Of a DNA stretch of 57,354 nucleotides, positions 49,651-57,354 are shown piece after piece. The DNA lies in assembly GCA_903865895.1 (NCBI GenBank), contig CAIPLM010000042.1, positions 1-57,354 on the forward strand. The letters run 5' to 3'. This stretch comes from an uncultured Rhodospirillales bacterium (GTDB lineage Bacteria; Pseudomonadota; Alphaproteobacteria; Acetobacterales; Acetobacteraceae). Position numbers and translations under genes: made by a program. Under the pieces are notes generated by a model. It was not told the DNA's origin, ran no database searches, and saw only the letters and a list, made by a program, of their open reading frames with translations. Each line of letters opens with the position of its first letter. Positions within the stretch are counted from its first letter, which is position 1.

Positions 49651-50955
49651 CTACTCTCCCACCCAGCCATCCGCCTTCAACACCTCGCCGGCGAGATAAA
49701 GGCTGCCGCATATCAGCACCCGCGCCGCAGGCCCGGGCGGCAACTGCGCAATCGCCGCGGCGATGGTCGGTCCCGGCCGGGCAATGCCGCCGGAAGCGGC
49801 GATAATCGCCTCCACCGGCAGCGCCAGATGCTGCCCCGGCTCGCTCACCGCCCACAGCGTGGTGGCATGCGGCAGCAGCGGCCTGAGGAATTCCGCGCTG
49901 TCCTTGGCCTGCTTCATGCCGACCAGAACGTGCAATGGCCGGTCCCCCCAACCGGCGACATGCGCCGTCAGCGCCTCGCCCCCACCCGGATTATGCCCGC
50001 CATCGAGCCACAGCTCCCACCCCGCCGGCAGGGTCCGCGCGAGCGCACCCGTAAGGCGTTGCAGCCGCGCCGGCCACGTGGCGGCGGCGAGACCGCGCCC
50101 ATAGGCGGCCTCGGGGATCGCGAGCCCCGAGGCCCGCAGCGCCGCCACCGCGATCCCGGCATTGTCGATCTGATGCGGCCCGGGCAGGGCAGGGGGCGGC
50201 AAATCCAGCATGCCCGCCGCATCGCGAAACACCAGCCCATCGGCCGCCGCTGCGATACTCCACGCTTCTCCACGGCAACCCAGCGGCGCGCCCACCGAAG
50301 CCGCATGGGCGCGAAACACCTCCAGCACCCCGTCCGGCTGCGCCCCGGTCACCACCGGCGCGCCCGGCTTCATGATGCCCGCCTTCTCCGCCGCGATCTT
50401 CGCCAGCGTGTCGCCCAGCATCTCCTTATGGTCCATCGAAATCGAGGTGATGGCGCAGGCCGCGGGCGCCGCGATCACGTTGGTCGCGTCCGCCCGCCCG
50501 CCAAGCCCGACCTCCAGCACGCAGAGATCGGCCGGCACCCGGGCGAACAGCACGAAACTCGCGGCCATCAGCACCTCGAACACCGTAATCGGCTGCCCGG
50601 CGTTGACGCGCTCCACCTCCTCCAGCGCCGCCTCCAGCGTCGCGTCGTCCACCAGCGTGCCTGCAAGGCGAATGCGCTCATTGAACCGCACCAGATGCGG
50701 CGAGGTATACACATGCACCCGCATCCCCGCCGCCTCGCCGATCGCGCGCAGGAAGGCGCAGGTGCTGCCTTTCCCGTTGGTGCCGGCGACGTGGATGATC
50801 GGCGGCAGGCGCCGCTCCGGATTGCCCAGCGCGGCGAGCAGGCGTTCAAGCCGCTCCAGGCTGAGGTCGATCAGCCTGGGATAAAGCCCGTGCAGCCGCT
50901 CGATAATGGCTTCGGCGCGGCCCTGGCCGCGTACGTCGGAAGGGGGCGCGCTCAC
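49651..50955 (-). CDS. folC: Bifunctional folylpolyglutamate/dihydrofolate synthase
   Basis: A 434-residue Mur-ligase-fold enzyme that adds glutamate to dihydropteroate and to folates. The P-loop is HVAGTNGKGSTCAFL near residues 56-70; EVGLGGRADATNV and ITSISMDHKEMLGDT follow, and the C-terminal domain holds WLDGGHNPGG. It starts with GTG at 50953-50955, overlapping the accD stop (GTGA), so it is translated after accD. The gene order trpB-trpA-accD-folC is usual in alphaproteobacteria. Confidence 0.95.
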   Translation of the reverse strand: MSAPPSDVRGQGRAEAIIERLHGLYPRLIDLSLERLERLLAALGNPERRLPPIIHVAGTNGKGSTCAFLRAIGEAAGMRVHVYTSPHLVRFNERIRLAGTLVDDATLEAALEEVERVNAGQPITVFEVLMAASFVLFARVPADLCVLEVGLGGRADATNVIAAPAACAITSISMDHKEMLGDTLAKIAAEKAGIMKPGAPVVTGAQPDGVLEVFRAHAASVGAPLGCRGEAWSIAAAADGLVFRDAAGMLDLPPPALPGPHQIDNAGIAVAALRASGLAIPEAAYGRGLAAATWPARLQRLTGALARTLPAGWELWLDGGHNPGGGEALTAHVAGWGDRPLHVLVGMKQAKDSAEFLRPLLPHATTLWAVSEPGQHLALPVEAIIAASGGIARPGPTIAAAIAQLPPGPAARVLICGSLYLAGEVLKADGWVGE

Positions 50956-51815
50956 GCCACCTCCTTCACCTTTATCCGCAGCAGGGAGATCAGGCGGGCC
51001 AGGGTTTCCGGCAGCGCATCACGCGTCACCACCATGTCGAGAATGCCATGCGCCAGCAGGTATTCCGAGCGCTGGAACCCCTCCGGCAGCTTCTCCCGCA
51101 CGGTCTGCGCAATCACGCGGGCGCCGGCGAACCCGATCTCGGCGCCAGGCTCGGCGATCTGGATATCGCCCAGCATGGTGAAACTCGCCGTCACCCCGCC
51201 GGTCGTCGGGTCGGTCAGCACCACGATGAACGGCAGGCCCTTCTCCTTCACCATGCGCGTCGCGATCACCGTGCGCGGCATCTGCATCAGGCTGATCGCG
51301 CCTTCCTGCATGCGCGCGCCGCCCGAGGCGGTGAAGATGATCAGCGGCGCGTCCTGCAGGATCGCGAGCTTGGCGGCAGCGACGATACCCTCGCCCACCG
51401 CCGCCCCCATGGAGCCGCCGACGAACTCGAAGGCCATCACCGCCACGACGGCGCGATGCCCGCCGATCTGGCCATGCGCCACGGCAATCGCGTCATCGAG
51501 CCCGGTCTTCTCGCGATGCTCCTTGAGGCGGTCGCTGAAGCGCTTGGTGTCCCGGAACTTGATCGGATCGGCCGGCACTTTGGGCAGTTCGATCCGGGTG
51601 AAACTGCCGGAATCGAAGGTCCAATTGAAGCGCTCGGCCACGCTGGCCCGCATATGGTGCCCGCAATGACTGCAAATCTTGCGGGTCTTCTCGAGTTCCG
51701 TATGGAACATCATCTGCTGGCAGGACGGGCACTGAACCCACAAATTCTCCGGCACCTCGCGGCGCCCCAGCAAGGTGCGGATTTTCGGGCGGACGAACTC
51801 GGTCAGCCAGCTCAT
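50952..51815 (-). CDS. accD: Acetyl-CoA carboxylase carboxyltransferase subunit beta
   Basis: A 287-residue AccD. The zinc ribbon is Cys29-x2-Cys32...Cys48-x2-Cys51, and the crotonase-fold part has FTASGGARMQEG and VLTDPTTGGVTASFTMLGD. With AccA it transfers carboxyl from biotin to acetyl-CoA, making malonyl-CoA for fatty acid synthesis. It lies nine bases after the trpA stop and overlaps folC by four bases. Length and motifs are normal. Confidence 0.97.
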   Translation of the reverse strand: MSWLTEFVRPKIRTLLGRREVPENLWVQCPSCQQMMFHTELEKTRKICSHCGHHMRASVAERFNWTFDSGSFTRIELPKVPADPIKFRDTKRFSDRLKEHREKTGLDDAIAVAHGQIGGHRAVVAVMAFEFVGGSMGAAVGEGIVAAAKLAILQDAPLIIFTASGGARMQEGAISLMQMPRTVIATRMVKEKGLPFIVVLTDPTTGGVTASFTMLGDIQIAEPGAEIGFAGARVIAQTVREKLPEGFQRSEYLLAHGILDMVVTRDALPETLARLISLLRIKVKEVA

Positions 51816-51824
51816 GATGTGTCC

Positions 51825-52685
51825 TTATTTCCGAACGCTACGCACGGCATCAGCCAGCGCCTGCACCTGGTCGAGCACCACGCGCACGCTGTTCGGCCCG
51901 GCGCGGCCCTCGCCATCCAGCGTCGCCACCATGCCGTCGATCAGCGCGGAGGCCACCACCGCGCCATCCGCCGCCTTCACGGCGCCTGCCGCCTGAGCCG
52001 GCGAGCGCACGCCGAACCCGATGGCGATCGGCAGATCGGTGAACTTCCGGATCCGCGGAATCGCCTCGGCCAGCTCATCCGCCGAGGCGGTGCGCGTGCC
52101 GGTGATGCCGGTGATCGAGACGTAGTAGACGAAGCCCGAGGACCCCGCGAGCACCAGCGGCAACCGCGCGTCATCCGTCGTCGGCGCCACCAGCCGGATC
52201 AGATCGAGCCCATTGGCCTTGGCATCGGCGGTAATCAGGTCCGCCTCCTCGGAGGGCAGATCGACGATGATCAGCCCATCCACCCCCGCCGCGCCCGCAT
52301 CGGTGCAGAAGCGGGCAACGCCGTAGGAGAGGATGGGGTTGAGGTAGCCCATCAGCACGATCGGCGTCTCGTTATTCTCCGAGCGGAACTCCCGCACCAT
52401 CGCCAGCGTATGGGCCATCGTGGCGCCGGAGTTGAGCGCCCGCCGCCCGGCAAGCTGCACCGTCGGCCCATCGGCCATCGGGTCGGTGAAGGGGCAGCCG
52501 ATCTCGATCAGATCGGCCCCGGCGGCCGGCATACCGCGCAGGATCTCCATCGAGGTCGCGGCATCGGGGTCCCAGGCTTCCAGGAACGGGATCAGCGCGC
52601 CCCTTCCCTCGGCCTTCAGCGCGGCGAAACGCGCGGCGATCCGGCCGGCGATCTTATGCACGCTCGCGCTTTCGCTGCCGCTCAC
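51825..52685 (-). CDS. trpA: Tryptophan synthase alpha subunit
   Basis: A 286-residue TrpA, which cleaves indole-3-glycerol phosphate to indole, passed on to TrpB. Catalytic Glu61 ([12 protein letters not shown]) and Asp72 (MADGP) are in place, with [17 protein letters not shown] and [11 protein letters not shown] downstream. The start is GTG at 52683-52685, overlapping the trpB stop as GTGA and preceded by GGGGGTG; no nearby ATG fits. FLEAWDPD replaces the common FVTAGDP loop. Confidence 0.96.
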   Translation of the reverse strand: MSGSESASVHKIAGRIAARFAALKAEGRGALIPFLEAWDPDAATSMEILRGMPAAGADLIEIGCPFTDPMADGPTVQLAGRRALNSGATMAHTLAMVREFRSENNETPIVLMGYLNPILSYGVARFCTDAGAAGVDGLIIVDLPSEEADLITADAKANGLDLIRLVAPTTDDARLPLVLAGSSGFVYYVSITGITGTRTASADELAEAIPRIRKFTDLPIAIGFGVRSPAQAAGAVKAADGAVVASALIDGMVATLDGEGRAGPNSVRVVLDQVQALADAVRSVRK

Positions 52686-53902
52686 AGCTTCACCCCCAGC
52701 GCATCGGCGACGGTAAAGATGTCCTTGTCGCCGCGGCCACAGAGATTCATCACGATGATCTGGTCCTTGCCCATCGTCGGCGCCAGCTTGCTCACATAGG
52801 CCAGCGCATGGGCGGGCTCGAGCGCCGGGATAATGCCCTCGGTGCGGGTGCAAAGCTGGAACGCATCCAGCGCCTCGGTGTCGGTGGCGGCGACGTATTC
52901 CACCCGCTTGATCTCATGCAGCCAGGAATGCTCCGGCCCGATGCCGGGATAGTCGAGCCCCGCCGAGATCGAATGGGCCTCCTGGATCTGCCCGTCCTCG
53001 TCCTGCAACAAATAAGTGCGGTTGCCATGCAGCACCCCCGGCCGCCCGCGCGACAGCGAGGCGGCATGGGCGTGCGTATCAAGCCCATGGCCCGCCGCCT
53101 CAACGCCGATCAGCCGCACCGAGGCGTCATCGAGGAAGGGATGGAACAGCCCCATGGCGTTGGAACCGCCGCCGATCGCGGCCACACAGGCATCCGGCAG
53201 CCGGCCCTCGGCCTCCCGCAACTGCACCTTCGTCTCCTCGCCGATCACGGACTGGAAGTCGCGCACCATCATCGGATAGGGATGCGGGCCCGCGACGGTG
53301 CCGATGATGTAGAACGTGTCACGCACATTCGCCACCCAGTCGCGCAGCGCCTCGTTCATCGCGTCCTTCAGCGTCGAGGCGCCGGAGGTCACCGGCACCA
53401 CCTCGGCGCCCAGCAGCTTCATGCGGAACACGTTGGGCGCCTGGCGCGCCACGTCGGTCGCGCCCATGTAGACGGTGCAGGGCAGGCCAAACAGCGCGCA
53501 GACGGTGGCGGTGGCCACGCCGTGCTGCCCGGCGCCGGTCTCGGCGATGATGCGCGTCTTGCCCATCCGCTTGGCGAGCAGGATCTGGCCCATGCAGGAA
53601 TTGATCTTGTGCGCGCCGGTATGGTTCAGCTCGTCGCGCTTGAAATAGACCTTGGCGCCGCCGATCGCCTTGGTCAGCCGCTCGGCGAACCACAACGGGC
53701 TCGGCCGGCCGACATAGTTCTTCAGATAGGCGTCAAGCTCGGGCTGGAACGTGGGGTCGGCGCGGGCGGCATTATACGCCTGTTCCACCTCAAGGATGAG
53801 CGGCATCAGCGTCTCGGCGACGAAACGCCCGCCGAATTCGCCGAAGCGGCCGCGCTCATCGGGGCCAGACCGCAGACTGTTCGCACCAAACGACTTGTTC
53901 AA
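52682..53902 (-). CDS. trpB: Tryptophan synthase beta subunit
   Basis: A 406-residue PLP enzyme joining indole and serine to tryptophan. The PLP lysine is Lys99 ([11 protein letters not shown]), the phosphate loop is GGGSNAMG, and [12 protein letters not shown] and the C-terminal CGRGDKD are present. The start codon is TTG at 53900-53902, with AAGGAG seven bases before it; no ATG exists that would give the conserved N-terminus. It heads trpBA-accD-folC. The 110 bases upstream hold the hairpin 53971-53994; no attenuator or leader peptide is evident. Confidence 0.97.
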   Translation of the reverse strand: MNKSFGANSLRSGPDERGRFGEFGGRFVAETLMPLILEVEQAYNAARADPTFQPELDAYLKNYVGRPSPLWFAERLTKAIGGAKVYFKRDELNHTGAHKINSCMGQILLAKRMGKTRIIAETGAGQHGVATATVCALFGLPCTVYMGATDVARQAPNVFRMKLLGAEVVPVTSGASTLKDAMNEALRDWVANVRDTFYIIGTVAGPHPYPMMVRDFQSVIGEETKVQLREAEGRLPDACVAAIGGGSNAMGLFHPFLDDASVRLIGVEAAGHGLDTHAHAASLSRGRPGVLHGNRTYLLQDEDGQIQEAHSISAGLDYPGIGPEHSWLHEIKRVEYVAATDTEALDAFQLCTRTEGIIPALEPAHALAYVSKLAPTMGKDQIIVMNLCGRGDKDIFTVADALGVKL

Positions 53903-53970
53903 GACATCACTCCTTACCGTGATGCCGTCATAGCAAGCCCCACCGGCCGGGCAAAGCCCGCTCCATGCCC

Positions 53971-53994
53971 GGGAGGTCCCAGCCGGAACCTCCC
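53971..53994. terminator. Hairpin between the binding-protein gene and trpB
   Basis: GGGAGGT (53971-53977) pairs with ACCTCCC (53988-53994) around a ten-base loop, 18 bases after the stop of the minus-strand gene at 54012. There is no T run. It probably separates that gene's transcript from the trpB operon. Confidence 0.45.
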
Positions 53995-54011
53995 CGCGGC
54001 GCCGGCCGCTT

Positions 54012-55619
54012 TCAGGCCTTCGTCACGTCATAGAACAGCGCCACCCAGCTGGTCCGCGCGAAGTGATAGCCCTTCTTCTCCGCGCGATAGGCCAGCGTCT
54101 GCACCTGATTATGCACGGAGAGCCACAGCGCGCTGTCCATGATGATCTTCTGCGCTTCTGCGTAGATGGCGTTGCGCTTGGCCGGATCGTTCACCGCACG
54201 GCCCTCGACGAAGAGCGCGTCGAGCTTCGGGTCGTTCAGCTGCATCCAGTTGTAGCGGTACTTGCCGGGGGCGGGGATGTTGGCCGAGGAGAACAGGTTC
54301 TCCAGGCACATCGGGTCGGCCTGGATCCAGCGCACCGGCAGCATGTCGAAGGTGTTGTCGAAGACGATCTGCTGGTTCTTGGCGAAGGTGATCGTCTCGA
54401 CCTTGAGCTCCATCCCCACGCGCTTGGCCACCGCCTGGATTTCGACGGCGGTATCCGGCTCCAGCGGCGGGGGGGCGCCGTAGAAGGCGCTGAGGCGCTG
54501 GCCGTCTTTCACGCGGATGCCATCAGGCCCCATTTTCCAGCCGGCCTGTTCCAGCAGGGCGACGGCGGCCTTGGGGTCATACTTGTACATATCCTCGCAG
54601 CCCGCCCAGTAGCCGGGGGTGGTGGAGGACAGCGCGCCATAGGTCGGCTCGATCAGGCCAAAGAAGATGTTTTCGCACAGCGCCTTGCGATCGATCGCCA
54701 TGTGCAGCGCGCGGCGCACCGCGATGTCCTTGAAGATGCCGCGGCTGCCGTTGAGCTCCAGGCCGAACGGGATGCCGGCGGCGTTGCCGATCATCGTGGC
54801 GTAGCCCTTGGTGTCCTTCAGCCGCTTCATGTCGAGGATGGGCGTGACGTCGGAGATGTCGATCTCGCCGGCTTCGAGCGCCGCCACACGGGTAGAGGCG
54901 TCGGGGATGAAGCGGGTGATGACGCGCTGGACGGAGGAGGGGCCCTTGTTGACGTTGTAGCTCGGCGCCCAGTTGTACTTGTCGAAGCGCTCCAGCGTCA
55001 CCTGCCGCCCCTGCTCCCAGGAGACGAACTTGAACGGGCCGGCGCCCACGGGGGCGCGGGCAAAATCCTGGTTGCCCAGGCGCTTCACCGCGGTGGGCGA
55101 AACCGGCGCCAGTGTGCCCTCGGCAAAGCTCGCGATGGCGGCGCCGAAGGGCTGCTTGTAATCGACGCGGATGGTGTGGCTGTCGATCACCTTGCAGCCG
55201 TCATAGGGGCCGAGCTGGGTGATGGCGCCTTCGGAGGCGGTTTTCGGGTCGGCGATGCTGTCGAAGGTAAACTTCACCGCCTCGGCATCAAACGGCGTGC
55301 CGTCATGAAAGGCGGCATCCGAGCGCAGCTTCAGGGTGACGGATTTGCCGTCCGGCGCCGCCTCCCAGGCGGTGGCGAGGCCGGGGAACAGCTTGTTGGA
55401 GCCGTCCGAGGCGATCAGCGGGTCAAACACCTGCGCGATCACCTGGTATTCGTGGCGTGAGCTGGTAACGCGCGGATCATAGGTCCGCGGCGCCACATCG
55501 TCCTCGCCCCAGGTGACCGTCAGCGGCGCCTGGGCGGAGGCGCCGGTGTTGAGCATGGGGGCAGCAAGCATGCCGCCGACGACGGCACGGCGGGATACCG
55601 AGGGTTTGCGGGCGGGCAT
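54012..55619 (-). CDS. Family 5 (peptide type) ABC solute-binding protein
   Basis: A 535-residue DppA/OppA-family periplasmic protein. The leader [18 protein letters not shown] has twin arginines and ends in an ASAQA-type cleavage site, so Tat export is likely. Core features: [19 protein letters not shown] near 95, [16 protein letters not shown] near 175 and a C-terminal YDVTKA. ATG 55619 has AGGAGAG before it; the frame is open far upstream without support. It is divergent from permease genes at 55764 and 56681, which probably form its channel. Confidence 0.92.
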   Translation of the reverse strand: MPARKPSVSRRAVVGGMLAAPMLNTGASAQAPLTVTWGEDDVAPRTYDPRVTSSRHEYQVIAQVFDPLIASDGSNKLFPGLATAWEAAPDGKSVTLKLRSDAAFHDGTPFDAEAVKFTFDSIADPKTASEGAITQLGPYDGCKVIDSHTIRVDYKQPFGAAIASFAEGTLAPVSPTAVKRLGNQDFARAPVGAGPFKFVSWEQGRQVTLERFDKYNWAPSYNVNKGPSSVQRVITRFIPDASTRVAALEAGEIDISDVTPILDMKRLKDTKGYATMIGNAAGIPFGLELNGSRGIFKDIAVRRALHMAIDRKALCENIFFGLIEPTYGALSSTTPGYWAGCEDMYKYDPKAAVALLEQAGWKMGPDGIRVKDGQRLSAFYGAPPPLEPDTAVEIQAVAKRVGMELKVETITFAKNQQIVFDNTFDMLPVRWIQADPMCLENLFSSANIPAPGKYRYNWMQLNDPKLDALFVEGRAVNDPAKRNAIYAEAQKIIMDSALWLSVHNQVQTLAYRAEKKGYHFARTSWVALFYDVTKA

Positions 55620-55763
55620 GGTGTCTCTCCTGGGATGCGGGCAGCCGGGAGTGTGCGGGCGGCCCGGCCGGTGTGCAATCGTCATTTTGCGCCTTGTGCA
55701 TAAGGGCGGTTTCGTATGCGATGGAGCGATGATGCAGTGCGGCAAACCGGCGGAGCGATTGGC

Positions 55764-56684
55764 GTGAGCGTGCGGGCGATCCTCGGCCGGCTCATCGGCG
55801 TGATCCCGACGCTGCTCATCACCTGGACCTTCGTATTCGGCGCCATGCGCCTGGTGCCGGGCGATCCGGTGCTGTTGATGCTGCAGGGCACGCCGATCAG
55901 CGACGAGGCGATGGAGGCGGCGCGCGCCAAGCTCGGCACCGACCGGCCGATCATCGTGCAATATGTCAGCTTCCTCGCCAATGCCGCCCGCGGCGATTTC
56001 GGTGACAGCTTCCGCAGCCGCCAGAAGGTGACGAGCCTGATCGCGGCCGAGTTCCCCTTCACCCTGCAACTCGCGGTCGGCGGCTTCGTGATCGGCCTGC
56101 TGCTGGGCGCCACCCTCGGCGTGGTGGCCGGCGTGTGGCCCAATGGCTGGGTCGATACGCTGTGCATGACGGCGGCGCTGGCCGGGCTTTCCCTGCCAAG
56201 TTTCTGGATCGGCATGCTGCTGATCCAGGTTTTCGCCACCTGGCTCGGCTGGGTGCCGGTGCTCGGCACCGGGTTTGACGCGCTGATCCTGCCCAGCATC
56301 TCGCTTGGCCTGTTCCTCGCCGGCGGGCTCGCGCGGCTCACCCGCAATGCCATCATCGAGGTGATGGGGCAGGACTATATCCGCACCGCGCGCGCCAAGG
56401 GGCTGACGGCGTGGCGGGTGGTGGCCAAGCACGCCATGCGCAACGCGGTGATCCCGCCGCTGACCCTGCTCGGCATCCAGTTCGCCCTGCTGATCGGCGG
56501 CGCGGTGGTGACCGAGACGGTGTTCGCCCGGCCGGGCATTGGGCGGATGCTGGTGCAGGCGGTGCTGGAGAAGGACTTCCCGGTGGTGCAGGGCGTGGTG
56601 GTGCTGACCACCGCTTGCTACGTGCTGATCAACGTCGCCATAGACATCGCCTATGGCATCATCGACCCGCGGGTGCAGGAGTGA
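55764..56684 (+). CDS. ABC transporter permease (DppB type)
   Basis: A 306-residue inner-membrane permease of the peptide/nickel family. It begins VSVRAILGRLIGVIPTLLI, runs into helix 1, and keeps the family sequence MRLVPGDPVLLML and the EAA loop region IRTARAKGLTAWRVVAKHAMRNAV near 220-240. I prefer the GTG at 55764 (GGAG eight bases before) as the start because DppB-type proteins begin just before helix 1; ATG 55716 would add 16 residues and has GGGCGG before it. Its TGA overlaps the next permease start (GTGA at 56681-56684). Confidence 0.88.
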   Translation: MSVRAILGRLIGVIPTLLITWTFVFGAMRLVPGDPVLLMLQGTPISDEAMEAARAKLGTDRPIIVQYVSFLANAARGDFGDSFRSRQKVTSLIAAEFPFTLQLAVGGFVIGLLLGATLGVVAGVWPNGWVDTLCMTAALAGLSLPSFWIGMLLIQVFATWLGWVPVLGTGFDALILPSISLGLFLAGGLARLTRNAIIEVMGQDYIRTARAKGLTAWRVVAKHAMRNAVIPPLTLLGIQFALLIGGAVVTETVFARPGIGRMLVQAVLEKDFPVVQGVVVLTTACYVLINVAIDIAYGIIDPRVQE

Positions 56685-57354
56685 GCGATATCCGCCGGCC
56701 GTGGTTCATCTCCCGGCTGCTCGGCGCCCCCGGCGCGGTGGCCGGCGCGATCGTGATCACGGTGATCCTCGGGCTCGCGGTGCTGGCGCCCTATCTCGCG
56801 CCCTATGACTGGAACGCCAACAGCCAGTGCCGCCGCCTCGCCCCGATGACAGCCGAGCACTGGTTCGGGTGTGACCTGTTCGGCCGCGATATCTTCAGCC
56901 GCGTGATCTACGGCGCCCGCTTCTCGTTGGCGATGGGGCTGTCCACCGTCGCCATTTCCCTGGTGTTCGGCGCCCTGCTCGGCATCGTCATCGCCTATGG
57001 CGGCGGGCGGATCGACCGGATCGGCGCGCGGGTGATCGACTCGATGCTGTGCTTTCCGCCGATTATCCTGGCCATTCTCATCGTCGCCGTGCTCGGCGTC
57101 GGGCTGATGAACGCGGCGCTCGCGGTGGGGATTTCTGGCATCCCCCGCTTCGCCCGCATCACCCGCGCCGCCACGCTCTCGCTGGCCGCGCGGGATTTCG
57201 TCGAGGCGGCGCGCTCGGTCGGCGCCGGCCATACGCGCATCGTGCTGCGCCATCTGCTGCCCAATCTCGCGCCGATCCTCATCGTGATCGCCACGCTCGA
57301 CCTCGGCGGCGCGGTGCTGTTCACCGCCACCCTCTCCTTCCTCGGCCTCGGCGC
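56681..57354 (+). CDS. ABC transporter permease (DppC type), truncated by window end
   Basis: The open frame from GTG 56681 runs to the last base, about 224 codons, with no stop. The translation starts VSDIRRPWFISRLLG, then a membrane helix and the DppC-type WFGCDLFGRDIFSRVIYGAR, several further helices and an EAA-like part DFVEAARSVGAGHTRIVLRH. The usual length is about 280-300 residues, so some 60-70 residues are outside. The overlap with the DppB-type gene supports the start. Cognate ATPases, if present, would be further right. Confidence 0.88.
   Translation, partial: MSDIRRPWFISRLLGAPGAVAGAIVITVILGLAVLAPYLAPYDWNANSQCRRLAPMTAEHWFGCDLFGRDIFSRVIYGARFSLAMGLSTVAISLVFGALLGIVIAYGGGRIDRIGARVIDSMLCFPPIILAILIVAVLGVGLMNAALAVGISGIPRFARITRAATLSLAARDFVEAARSVGAGHTRIVLRHLLPNLAPILIVIATLDLGGAVLFTATLSFLGLG

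Noticed and set aside
55620-56432. N-terminal extension of the family 5 binding protein
   Set aside because: Overlaps the divergent permease gene; the real start at 55619 begins a twin-arginine signal.
1-57354. tRNA, rRNA, CRISPR or insertion sequence genes
   Set aside because: No T-loop-like GGTTCRAATCC with matching acceptor stem, no repeat-spacer pattern and no transposase-like translation was seen by eye; a tRNAscan run would be decisive.

Overview
The window is GC-rich, almost fully coding DNA of an alphaproteobacterium, most probably a member of the Acetobacteraceae. This is inferred from gene order (trpB-trpA-accD-folC and tsaE-addB-addA-trxA), a PHA cluster with phaR, a Hint_2-domain giant protein, an FnrL-like regulator and an A/T-rich palindromic repeat, which I recall as common in that family. 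No rRNA, tRNA, CRISPR array or transposase was found.

Layout. 1-94: palindromic repeat. 95-11065 (minus strand): a possible eight-gene transcription unit running from a choline-kinase-like phosphotransferase and a dimethylglycine/sarcosine dehydrogenase-type flavoprotein, through an MsbA-type ABC exporter and a HAD-like protein, to a sugar ABC importer (binding protein, two permeases) and a SnoaL-like protein. 11136-12350: a YcaQ-type DNA glycosylase, followed by a strong promoter with a LexA-like site and a small unrecognised gene whose 3' end is unclear. 12914-15682: aldo/keto reductase and an O-acetylhomoserine sulfhydrylase fused to a CoA-binding domain. 15842-20244: polyhydroxyalkanoate region (phaA, a short class III-like synthase, a small coiled-coil protein, phaR) and a MetX-like hydrolase. 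20263-25235: sugar-acid import and catabolism (binding protein, two permeases split by a second repeat copy, mannonate dehydratase-like protein, HpaI-type aldolase). 25339-29332: serine hydrolase, orphan family 5 binding protein, MFS transporter. 29406-31256: unknown protein, FNR box, FnrL-like regulator, DUF1489 protein. 31454-33415: divergent EF-G paralogue. 33419-37495: Hint-domain surface protein. 37627-40792: DHA2 transporter, CofC-like guanylyltransferase and TrxR-like ferredoxin-NADP reductase in one overlapping operon. 40891-48100: tsaE, addB, addA, trxA. 48117-48232: third repeat copy. 48250-49527: GNAT, cupin and a small LexA-box gene. 49651-53902: folC, accD, trpA, trpB. 54012-57354: family 5 binding protein and divergent peptide-type permeases, the last one cut by the window end.

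Many neighbours are coupled by 4-base ATGA or GTGA overlaps, which fixes several starts, including GTG starts. Neither sugar importer has an ATPase gene beside it here, so they probably share a remote one. The least ordinary items are two small genes behind LexA-type sites, the short PHA synthase with its overlapping mini-partner, the CoA-binding/sulfhydrylase fusion, the EF-G paralogue lacking the catalytic histidine, the CofC gene, and the palindromic repeat family.
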